From Lachnospiraceae bacterium UBA7598 (lineage in GTDB: Bacteria; Bacillota; Clostridia; Lachnospirales; Lachnospiraceae): a stretch of 15,310 nucleotides of DNA. The stretch is taken from NCBI GenBank assembly GCA_002474415.1, contig DLQV01000194.1, positions 1-15,310 on the forward strand. Direction: 5' to 3'. This document shows, piece after piece, positions 6,977 through 13,089 of this stretch (the first letter of the stretch is position 1; the number at the start of each line of letters is the position of its first letter). The translations under genes were made by a program, and so were the position numbers. The notes below the pieces were generated by a model. That model was given only the letters and a program-made list of their open reading frames with translations. It had not been told where the DNA came from and did no database searches.

Positions 6977-7096
6977 ACCGCAGATAGGGCGATACTTGCG
7001 ATACATCAGAGAAGTACCGCAGATAAGGCGATACATCAGAGATGTACCGCAGGAGAAGCACCGCAGGTAGGGCGATACATCAAAGATGTACCGCAG
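6977..7096 (+). repeat. Degenerate 30-bp tandem repeats with an internal hairpin in each unit
   Basis: ACCGCAG recurs at 6977, 7016, 7046, 7060 and 7090 (spacings 39, 30, 14, 30). Between the copies lies GGCGATACATCAGAGATGT or a close variant. Each full unit holds a small inverted repeat TACATC-nnn-GATGTA (7032-7046 and 7076-7090; the 7002-7016 copy has one mismatch, and its loop is AGA or AAA). The spacing is too irregular and the units too degenerate for a CRISPR array, and there are no spacers. Repetitive peptides appear when the block is translated on either strand; I take these as by-products of the 30-bp period. The rest of 6842-7219 shows no convincing gene. Confidence 0.65.
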
Positions 7097-7129
7097 GGGC
7101 CGACCGTCTGGGCACAGCACATTGCAGGG

Positions 7130-7150
7130 AAATACATGAAATATGTATTT
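7130..7150 (+). promoter_or_regulatory. Perfect 8-bp inverted repeat upstream of the purine genes
   Basis: AAATACAT (7130-7137) and ATGTATTT (7143-7150) flank a 5-nt loop, about 70 nt before the IMP cyclohydrolase start. There is no following T-run, so it is not a terminator. It could be an operator for purine control or part of the leader structure; the function is not shown by the sequence. Confidence 0.3.
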
Positions 7151-7219
7151 GATTGAAATGTGGGTTCCCGGATGTGTCGGTTTTATTTATTTTAGGCGTA
7201 TTTGCGAAAGGAGAAACAA

Positions 7220-7933
7220 ATGCAGAAGGTAGCACTCAGTAAAGAATTAGGCGCAACAACATATCCGGGACGTGGTATTGTGATCGGACGTTCCAAGGAT
7301 GGAAAGAAGGCGGTAACTGCTTATTTTATTATGGGAAGAAGCGCAAACAGCCGTAATCGTGTATTTGTAGAGGATGGCGAGGGCATCCGCACACAGGCAT
7401 TTGATCCATCCAAGCTGGAAGATCCAAGCTTGATTATTTACGCACCGGTTCGTGTGCTTGGCAACAAGACGATTGTGACAAACGGAGATCAGACGGATAC
7501 GATTTATGAGCTGATGGATAAGCAGCAGACATTTGAGCAGGCGCTGCGCACCAGAGAATTTGAGCCGGACGCACCAAATTATACTCCACGTATTTCCGGT
7601 ATCATGCATATTGACAATGGCGAGTTCAATTATGCAATGTCTATTTTAAAGAGCAACAACGGAAATCCGGATGCATGCAACCGTTACACGTTTGCATACA
7701 GCAACCCGGTTGCCGGAGAAGGACATTTTATCCATACTTATATGGGGGACGGAAATCCACTGCCAAGTTTCGAGGGAGAACCAACCTGGGTTGATATTGA
7801 TGGAGATATCGATACATTTACGAAAATGGTATGGGACAATTTAAATGAGGATAATAAAGTTTCCCTGTTTGTCCGTTTTATCGATATTGCGACTGGAACA
7901 TATGAGTCAAGAATTGTAAACAAGAATAAATAA
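7220..7933 (+). CDS. purO: PurO-type IMP cyclohydrolase
   Basis: Cytosolic enzyme of 237 aa that closes FAICAR to IMP, the last step of de novo purine synthesis. I assign it to the PurO family (first known from methanogens, with relatives in Clostridia) from its overall character: a compact alpha/beta protein with early GRGIVIGRSKDGKKAVTAYF and RSANSRNRVF segments and a central YTPRISGI stretch. The assignment is strengthened by the next gene, an AICAR transformylase that lacks the PurH cyclohydrolase half, so a separate cyclohydrolase is needed. The start is ATG at 7220 with AGGAG at 7209-7213; a TTG at 7202 lies upstream of that site and is rejected. It ends 28 nt before the transformylase start, so the two form one transcription unit. 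No riboswitch is recognisable in the leader. Confidence 0.85.
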   Translation: MQKVALSKELGATTYPGRGIVIGRSKDGKKAVTAYFIMGRSANSRNRVFVEDGEGIRTQAFDPSKLEDPSLIIYAPVRVLGNKTIVTNGDQTDTIYELMDKQQTFEQALRTREFEPDAPNYTPRISGIMHIDNGEFNYAMSILKSNNGNPDACNRYTFAYSNPVAGEGHFIHTYMGDGNPLPSFEGEPTWVDIDGDIDTFTKMVWDNLNEDNKVSLFVRFIDIATGTYESRIVNKNK

Positions 7934-7961
7934 GAGTGGATTGTTAAAAAAGGAGAAAATC

Positions 7962-9143
7962 ATGCAGGAATATGAATTAAAATACGGATGTAACCCAAAT
8001 CAGAAACCGGCCAGAATCTATATGGCAAATGGCAAAGATCTGCCGATTAAGGTGCTCTGCGGAAGAGCCGGATATATCAATTTTCTGGATGCTTTCAATG
8101 GATGGCAGCTGGTAAAAGAATTAAAGAAGGCAACCGGACTTCCGGCAGCAACTTCTTTCAAACATGTTTCCCCGGCTGGTGCAGCAGTAGGACTTCCACT
8201 GTCTGACGTGGAAAAGAAAATTTACTGGGTTGATGATATGGATATCGAGTTTACACCACTTGCAAATGCCTATATCCGTGCCAGAGGTGCAGACCGTATG
8301 TCTTCATTCGGAGATTTTATTTCTCTGTCGGATGTCTGTGATGCAGCAACAGCAAAGGTCATCAAGCGTGAAGTTTCCGATGGCGTGATCGCTCCGGGAT
8401 ATACCGAGGAAGCTTTGGAGATTTTAAAGCAGAAAAAGAAGGGCAATTACTGTGTGATCGAGATTGATCCGGCATACGAGCCGGCTCCGATCGAGCATAA
8501 GGATGTATTTGGTATCACCTTCGAGCAGGGAAGAAATGAACTTCATATCGGAGATGATTTCTTTGACAATATTGTGACAGAGAACAAAGAACTGCCGGAG
8601 CAGGCAAAGATTGATCTGGCAATTTCCATGATCACTTTAAAGTATACACAGTCTAACTCTGTATGTTATGTCAAGGGCGGACAGGCAATCGGTATCGGAG
8701 CAGGGCAGCAGTCCCGTATTCATTGTACCCGTCTGGCAGGTTCTAAGGCAGATAACTGGTGGCTGCGTCAGTCTCCACAGGTTTTAGGACTGCAGTTTGT
8801 CGATGGTATTAAGCGTGCGGACCGCGACAATGCCATTGATCTGTACATGGGCGAAGATTATATGGATGTCCTTGCAGACGGAGCATGGGAGAAGATTTTT
8901 AAGGTAAAACCGGCGGTATTTACCGCAGAAGAGAAGCGCGCATGGCTGGATAAAAATACCGATGTGGCACTGGGATCGGATGCGTTTTTCCCATTTGGCG
9001 ACAATATTGAGCGCGCACACAAGAGCGGCGTGAAGTATGTGGCAGAACCGGGTGGATCCGTACGTGATGACAATGTGATCGAGACATGTAATAAATACGG
9101 TATGGTTATGAGCTTTACCGGAATCCGTTTATTCCATCACTAA
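7962..9143 (+). CDS. purH: Stand-alone AICAR transformylase (PurH C-terminal domain only)
   Basis: Cytosolic enzyme of 393 aa that formylates AICAR from 10-formyl-THF to give FAICAR, the penultimate step of IMP synthesis. Key residues are present: the catalytic pair K67-H68 in SFKHVSPAGAAVG, an Asn at about 232 in SNSVCYVKGGQ, and the folate/substrate loop AIGIGAGQQSRIHCTR (about 242-257). Canonical bacterial PurH is about 510-530 aa and bifunctional; the N-terminal IMP cyclohydrolase (MGS-like) domain is absent here. This is not a truncation: the protein begins with its own AGGAG site (7951-7955) and ATG at 7962, and the missing activity is supplied by the preceding PurO-type gene. A TTG at 7941 upstream of the ribosome site is not the start. 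Confidence 0.95.
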   Translation: MQEYELKYGCNPNQKPARIYMANGKDLPIKVLCGRAGYINFLDAFNGWQLVKELKKATGLPAATSFKHVSPAGAAVGLPLSDVEKKIYWVDDMDIEFTPLANAYIRARGADRMSSFGDFISLSDVCDAATAKVIKREVSDGVIAPGYTEEALEILKQKKKGNYCVIEIDPAYEPAPIEHKDVFGITFEQGRNELHIGDDFFDNIVTENKELPEQAKIDLAISMITLKYTQSNSVCYVKGGQAIGIGAGQQSRIHCTRLAGSKADNWWLRQSPQVLGLQFVDGIKRADRDNAIDLYMGEDYMDVLADGAWEKIFKVKPAVFTAEEKRAWLDKNTDVALGSDAFFPFGDNIERAHKSGVKYVAEPGGSVRDDNVIETCNKYGMVMSFTGIRLFHH

Positions 9144-9171
9144 TTTTATAGAAGACAGGCGTAAAGAAATT

Positions 9172-9663
9172 ATGAAGATTCGTATTCGGGAGTACAGAGA
9201 ACAGGATTTAGAGGATATGATCCGCATCTGGAATGAAGTTGTGGAGGACGGTGTCGCATTTCCGCAGGAAGAATTGCTTACACCTAAGACCGGACGGGAG
9301 TTTTTTGCGGCACAGACATACGATGCAGTGGCTGAGGACGAGGATACCGGAAAGGTATACGGTCTTTATATTCTGCATCCGAATAATGTCGGGCGCTGTG
9401 GACATATCTGCAATGCCAGTTATGCAGTAAGCCGGGAGTCCCGCGGACTGCATATAGGAGAAAAGCTGGTGATCGATTGCCTTAGACAGGGAAGAATGCA
9501 TGGCTTTGGTGTGCTGCAGTTTAATGCAGTAGTGGCAACGAATATCCACGCAAGACATCTGTATGAACGTCTTGGGTTTGTGCAGCTTGGAACAATTCCA
9601 AAAGGATTTCGGATGAAAGATGGACATTACGAGGATATCTGTCCATATTATCACGAACTTTAA
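9172..9663 (+). CDS. GNAT-family N-acetyltransferase
   Basis: Protein of 163 aa spanning one GNAT domain. The acetyl-CoA pyrophosphate-binding motif is SRESRGLHIGEKLV (about residues 88-101, an R-G-x-x-I-G variant), followed by the conserved helix and a C-terminal HARHLYERLGFVQLGTIPKGF segment typical of motif B. It resembles the YncA/PhnO-like group that acetylates amines of amino acids or small toxins, but the substrate cannot be read from sequence. It starts 28 nt after the transformylase stop with only a weak ribosome site, and is followed by a terminator, so it is the last gene of the purine transcript. A functional link to purine synthesis is not evident. Confidence 0.85.
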   Translation: MKIRIREYREQDLEDMIRIWNEVVEDGVAFPQEELLTPKTGREFFAAQTYDAVAEDEDTGKVYGLYILHPNNVGRCGHICNASYAVSRESRGLHIGEKLVIDCLRQGRMHGFGVLQFNAVVATNIHARHLYERLGFVQLGTIPKGFRMKDGHYEDICPYYHEL

Positions 9664-9677
9664 AATCAAAAAACATG

Positions 9678-9726
9678 AAAACAGTCATTTGGAATGCCAG
9701 GGTGCAGCCAAATGGCTGTTTTTATG
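9678..9726 (+). terminator. Rho-independent terminator after the GNAT gene
   Basis: A 15-bp stem (9678-9692 against 9708-9722, one T-G pair) has a 15-nt loop and runs into a T-run at 9719-9723. The A-rich left arm means it may also work on the opposite strand. It separates the purine transcript from the galactoside block. Confidence 0.8.
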
Positions 9727-9752
9727 TTTGGATGCCGAAGAAATAGATGAAT

Positions 9753-9760
9753 TTGCGCAA
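9753..9760 (+). promoter_or_regulatory. TTGCGCAA palindrome, distal operator candidate
   Basis: First of three TTGCGCAA palindromes upstream of the 617-aa gene, 159 nt before the -35 box. Its flanks (AT-TTGCGCAA-AA) fit the other copies only in the core. LacI/GalR-family repressors often bind palindromes with a central CG or GCGC step, so a repressor of that family, not encoded here, is a reasonable guess. Confidence 0.45.
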
Positions 9761-9794
9761 AATAGGATTCCTATATGCATGAAAAACATACTAA

Positions 9795-9825
9795 AAAATA
9801 CGAAAAGCGTTGGAAAATACGAAAA
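9795..9825 (+). promoter_or_regulatory. Direct repeat AAAATACGAAAA x2, possible AraC-type activator site
   Basis: AAAATACGAAAA occurs at 9795-9806 and 9814-9825, start to start 19 nt, about two helical turns. AraC-family proteins bind direct repeats with near two-turn spacing through their two HTH motifs, and an AraC-type gene lies 2.3 kb downstream. The second copy runs directly into the 18-nt operator repeat. The stretch is also rich in A-tracts and may be curved. Direct evidence is only the repeat. Confidence 0.35.
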
Positions 9826-9842
9826 ACAACCGATTGCGCAAA
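9825..9842 (+). promoter_or_regulatory. Upstream copy of the 18-nt operator (core TTGCGCAA 9834-9841)
   Basis: AACAACCGATTGCGCAAA here is identical to the copy at 9951-9968; the two are exactly 126 bp apart, close to twelve helical turns. Identity beyond the 8-bp core argues for a conserved protein site rather than chance. The spacing on the same helix face would suit repression by DNA looping around the promoter at 9912-9940. Confidence 0.55.
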
Positions 9843-9911
9843 TAAAAAAGAATATGCTTGCATTTGTGAAATGTGTGCAAAAAAGAAAACGAAATATATC
9901 GAAATTGTACA

Positions 9912-9940
9912 TTGACACTGTGAGACTCTCTTGCTATACT
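9912..9940 (+). promoter_or_regulatory. Near-consensus sigma-A promoter of the 617-aa gene
   Basis: TTGACA (9912-9917), a 17-nt spacer and TATACT (9935-9940) match the consensus at 11 of 12 positions. Transcription should start near 9947, giving a leader of about 65 nt. So strong a core promoter would be on by default, which agrees with control by a repressor bound at the flanking palindromes. Confidence 0.85.
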
Positions 9941-9950
9941 AGAACCATAG

Positions 9951-9968
9951 AACAACCGATTGCGCAAA
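9951..9968 (+). promoter_or_regulatory. Downstream copy of the 18-nt operator (core TTGCGCAA 9960-9967)
   Basis: Identical to 9825-9842. The core lies about 13-20 nt after the predicted transcription start, where a bound repressor would block promoter clearance. The same 8-bp core stands at the galK promoter (14242-14249). Confidence 0.6.
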
Positions 9969-10011
9969 ACGCAGTCCAGAAATAAAATACATCTAGCGGA
10001 GGGAGAACGAG

Positions 10012-11865
10012 ATGGACAAATTTATTGTAAACATCATCCATCGCCCGGAGATGGTTCCAGAGTATTCTGCAACCGTGACCGGACAGGGAAAGGAAGAGGA
10101 TATCGGAGATAAGGCTTTACTTACAGAGTCTCTTGATATTTTCAAGACACAGCAGAGACTGGCACATGAGAATGGCCTGAAGGTTACCATTCAGATGACG
10201 TATGCTTCTTTGTTTAATGATGAAGCGGTTGAGATCGCAAAACATGATCATGAAGTCTATGGAGACGAGATCGCACTTTCCCTTTTGGGACTGCCTTGCG
10301 AAGAGTTCCGTGAGAAATACAAGACAAAAGATTTCTGTATCTGGATGTTTTCCATGGAAGACAAGAAGGCAATCGTCAATGATGTGTTCGAGAAATTCCA
10401 TGATCGTTTCGGCTTTTATCCGGAGTCAACCGGTTCTTACTATATGGATGCAGAACTGATCAATTATGTGAAGGAAGCTTACCCATCTGTGAAGTGTGCG
10501 GTAGCTACCTGCTGGGAGGAAGGCCCGAAAGCATATCATACCTGCAACAACTCCTGGTATACACTCTTCGATGGCGGCCCATGGGCACCATGGATTCCAT
10601 CCAAGCAGAATACACATGCACCGGCAGCAAATCAGGCAGAGGACAGTGGAATCGTAGCCATCCCACACCTTTCCCGTGACCTGATTGCATGCTATGACGG
10701 AAATGGATCAAACTTCGGTACACATCCACAGAACGTGCTCCGCGGTATGATTTATGATACAAAGACCTGGGAGTATCCGTATCTGTATAACCTGATCGAC
10801 CAGTATCGGGATCTGGAAAAGTACAACAATGGATATGCTTACAACATGATGTTCGTCGGACCAGGATGGATGAACAAGATGGGCCGCTGGGAGGCTCCAT
10901 ATGAACTGCTGTTAAAGTCATACAGTGATGGATGTAAGTATTACGGAGATCTGAAGAAAGAGGGCAAGCTGGTAGACATGACCATGTCCGAGTTCGCAGA
11001 TCACTATAGAAAGAAGAAAGGCATTACCGACGAGAAACGTTATACAGAGCCGGAATGTGCTCTTTGGAGAGATATTTTATATGGATCCGACAAGCAGCTG
11101 TTCTGGTACTGCGATCCGTTTATGAGAGCCTGCGTCAATATGGATCAGGGTGGTGCGATTGTTGACCTTCGTCCATATGTTGCAAAATTAAACTGGCCGG
11201 TTGGTATCGGAACACCTCACGTACAGGATGCTTCTTATCCATTCCTGATTCAGGAGAAGTACCGTGCCGGATACTTTACACATTATGCCGGAGAAGGAAC
11301 CGTCAGAAGTGCAAAGCTCTGTTACAAGGGTGAGGAAGTGGATCTGTGCCTCTGCCCGACACATGCACATTTCTCACAGGAAGGTAATACCAGAATCCTG
11401 ACACTGGACCCGGTAACCATCGAGTTTAACGGACTGACAGTAAAATTACAGACAAAGGAATATTTTGAGGAAGGTTCTTCTAAGATCAAGATCGAAAGAA
11501 ATATTCTTGAGATGAGTGATCCAAATGCAGAAGTTACCCTTGATGAGTACATGGTAGCTTGCTACGGAACCACAGAGTATCCGGAAGATATGACATCTGT
11601 CGTATTAAAATGCGAAGGGGCAGATGAAAAGACCATTAACTATGCATACAAGTGCCGCAGTGAAGTCCTGGCAGGAGCAACCGCAGTCAGCGCTGTAGTG
11701 CCTCCAATCGACACCAAAGTTTCCCTGACCGCTTCTTCTACAGATGCTGAAGGATACATTGAGGAAGGATATGCATTCTCACCAATGTTTAAACTTGGAT
11801 ATAAGAAGACTATTACAGACAAGGAGGTATTTGCAACATGGCTCAACTTGGAAAAGGCAAATTAA
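10012..11865 (+). CDS. Unrecognised 617-aa cytosolic protein with polysaccharide deacetylase/GH57-like barrel
   Basis: I cannot name this family with certainty; it may belong to the DUF3863/DUF3864 type (low confidence). The N-terminal part (about residues 1-260) has the look of the glycoside hydrolase/deacetylase beta/alpha-barrel superfamily: a strand GLKVTIQMTYA (55-65), GDEIALSLLG (84-93) and a helix followed by RFGFYPESTGSYYMDAELI (132-150). However the His ligands of metal-dependent NodB deacetylases are not at the expected place (ALSLLG rather than xLHxH), so it is probably not a CE4 deacetylase. Aromatic-rich loops (WYTLFDGGPWAPW, 182-194) suggest sugar binding; the last 200 residues look beta-rich, like the beta-sandwich of GH38/57/65 enzymes. 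There is no signal peptide, so a cytosolic oligosaccharide is the likely substrate. Start: GGAGGGAG site before ATG 10012. It shares TTGCGCAA operators with galK, which points to a galactoside. Confidence 0.8.
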   Translation: MDKFIVNIIHRPEMVPEYSATVTGQGKEEDIGDKALLTESLDIFKTQQRLAHENGLKVTIQMTYASLFNDEAVEIAKHDHEVYGDEIALSLLGLPCEEFREKYKTKDFCIWMFSMEDKKAIVNDVFEKFHDRFGFYPESTGSYYMDAELINYVKEAYPSVKCAVATCWEEGPKAYHTCNNSWYTLFDGGPWAPWIPSKQNTHAPAANQAEDSGIVAIPHLSRDLIACYDGNGSNFGTHPQNVLRGMIYDTKTWEYPYLYNLIDQYRDLEKYNNGYAYNMMFVGPGWMNKMGRWEAPYELLLKSYSDGCKYYGDLKKEGKLVDMTMSEFADHYRKKKGITDEKRYTEPECALWRDILYGSDKQLFWYCDPFMRACVNMDQGGAIVDLRPYVAKLNWPVGIGTPHVQDASYPFLIQEKYRAGYFTHYAGEGTVRSAKLCYKGEEVDLCLCPTHAHFSQEGNTRILTLDPVTIEFNGLTVKLQTKEYFEEGSSKIKIERNILEMSDPNAEVTLDEYMVACYGTTEYPEDMTSVVLKCEGADEKTINYAYKCRSEVLAGATAVSAVVPPIDTKVSLTASSTDAEGYIEEGYAFSPMFKLGYKKTITDKEVFATWLNLEKAN

Positions 11866-12056
11866 ATTACAGATGTCCGTCCTGCTTTATGAGAGACCTC
11901 GACATCGATATGTTCTACAATAAAGATACAAAGATTTACAGTTGTATCCGCTGCCAGTACAGAGGTACGGAGGAAGACGTTTTAGCGAAAAATGAGATGG
12001 TTCGATTCCGTTATGGGGCAATGCATAAGAGATTCGACAAGTTTGATTTCGACTAA
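11838..12056 (+). CDS. Small zinc-ribbon protein overlapping the 617-aa gene
   Basis: Protein of 72 aa with a four-cysteine zinc ribbon: C13-P-S-C16 and C36-I-R-C39, separated by a 19-residue beta-type segment. An acidic/basic tail (residues 46-72) rich in Phe, Lys and Asp follows. The start at 11838 is preceded by AAGGAGG at 11823-11829 with good spacing, and the gene overlaps the 3' end of the 617-aa gene by 28 nt in a different frame, so synthesis is coupled. It is followed directly by a terminator, so these two genes form a two-gene operon. Such ribbons can bind nucleic acid, protein or simply stabilise a partner; the fixed pairing suggests an accessory subunit of the enzyme, but this is inference. 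Confidence 0.8.
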   Translation: MAQLGKGKLNYRCPSCFMRDLDIDMFYNKDTKIYSCIRCQYRGTEEDVLAKNEMVRFRYGAMHKRFDKFDFD

Positions 12057-12063
12057 AAGAAAG

Positions 12064-12090
12064 AACGTGCGGCGGCTGCCGCACGTTTTT
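12064..12090 (+). terminator. Rho-independent terminator after the zinc-ribbon gene
   Basis: Perfect 10-bp GC-rich stem AACGTGCGGC / GCCGCACGTT (12064-12073, 12078-12087) with a GGCT loop and a T-run to 12090, starting 8 nt after the stop. Only 35 nt separate it from the AraC gene; a TATAAC (12101-12106) lies there but no -35 is visible, so the AraC gene may depend on readthrough or on an activated promoter. Confidence 0.92.
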
Positions 12091-12125
12091 GGTATCAGGG
12101 TATAACATGCAGGGAGTATATGCCT

Positions 12126-13064
12126 ATGGGACGAAAACAAAAAGAAACCGTGGAGCTGCGTTTTTACGAAATTCCACAGGGAGAACCGGTACTTGCTCTG
12201 CTGGGAGAAGAATGGAACCGGGTATACGGTCATGACAATTTTTATCTGCATTTCCATAATCTGATGGAGATTGGAATCTGCAGGAAAGGCGAAGGGGAGC
12301 TGATTATAGATGAACATACGTATACTTACCGGACAAATTCCGTTACTTTGATCCCGCCGAATGTTCCACACACAACCATCAGCAATGGAATGATACGAAA
12401 TTCCTGGGAATTTTTATATGTGGATATCAATCATGTGATAGAGGAATTGTATGGAGACCGGATGGCACAAAAAAATGAGGCCGTTGAACTGGTGCGCAGA
12501 TCGGCGCATTTACTGCATGCAGGCGAGTATCCGGAAATTGCAGAGATTGTCAATGCCATCATAAGGGAAGAAAAAAAGCAGGGTCCGTATTATCGACAGG
12601 TGATTACAAGCTATCTGCATGCGCTGGTGTATGAGATGTTCCGGCTGAATGAAGTACAGACGCAGACGAGACTTGAGTCGGGCGGCAGTGGAACGATGCG
12701 GCAGATTGCAGATGCACTCACGTTTGTCAATGATCATTATCGGGAAGAGGTAAAAGTGCATACACTCGCGCAGACGTGCGGGATGAGTGAGACCTCTTTC
12801 CGGAGAGTGTTCGAAGAATATGTGCATATGTTGCCGATGGATTATGTAAATCTGGTGCGTGTACAATATGCGTGTGAACTGATGAAGCATGGCAGTGATT
12901 CGATGGATGAGGTTGCCAGAAAAGTGGGATTTTCCACGACCTCCACATTTAACCGGAATTTTAAAAAATTTTTCAATACATCGCCATACCAGTGGAAGAT
13001 CAATCCGCAGCGGTATGAGCGGAAATTACAGAACTTTCATATTAACGCATTAAAGGGATGGTAA
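12126..13064 (+). CDS. AraC-family transcriptional regulator with cupin sensor domain
   Basis: Regulator of 312 aa. The N-terminal part carries an AraC-type cupin sensor (FYLHFHNLMEIGICRKGEGE, then LIPPNVPHTT, about residues 38-85). The C-terminal 100 residues contain the two helix-turn-helix motifs: VHTLAQTCGMSETSFRRVFEEY and MDEVARKVGFSTTSTFNRNFKKF, ending in the usual SPYQWK. The cupin would bind a sugar. An ATG at 12120 is only three nt from the AGGGAG site; ATG at 12126 has nine nt spacing and is preferred, though both are possible. It lies 25 nt before the galactanase gene and probably shares a transcript with it, so galactan-derived sugar is the likely effector (inference). The direct repeats at 9795-9825 are a candidate target. 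Confidence 0.9.
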   Translation: MGRKQKETVELRFYEIPQGEPVLALLGEEWNRVYGHDNFYLHFHNLMEIGICRKGEGELIIDEHTYTYRTNSVTLIPPNVPHTTISNGMIRNSWEFLYVDINHVIEELYGDRMAQKNEAVELVRRSAHLLHAGEYPEIAEIVNAIIREEKKQGPYYRQVITSYLHALVYEMFRLNEVQTQTRLESGGSGTMRQIADALTFVNDHYREEVKVHTLAQTCGMSETSFRRVFEEYVHMLPMDYVNLVRVQYACELMKHGSDSMDEVARKVGFSTTSTFNRNFKKFFNTSPYQWKINPQRYERKLQNFHINALKGW

Positions 13065-13089
13065 ACGTTTTCGAAGAAAAGGAGAAAAG

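Noticed and set aside
6977..7096. CRISPR array
   Set aside because: Repeat spacing is irregular, there are no unique spacers of constant length, and no cas genes are present.
6896..7156. Repetitive ORFs on both strands across the 30-bp repeats
   Set aside because: Both peptides simply mirror the DNA period of 30 nt; neither has a ribosome site, and the plus-strand one starts with GTG inside a CCACGTGG palindrome.
7151..7219. Purine riboswitch before the purine genes
   Set aside because: The conserved core bases and three-stem layout of purine or PRPP/ppGpp-type riboswitches are not visible.
9620..9985. 121-aa plus-strand ORF across the control region
   Set aside because: It overlaps the GNAT gene end, a terminator, the promoter and the operators, and has no ribosome site.
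10012..11865. GH112 lacto-N-biose/galacto-N-biose phosphorylase
   Set aside because: The galactoside context suggested it, but the length (617 rather than about 720-750 aa) and the N-terminal sequence do not resemble that family.
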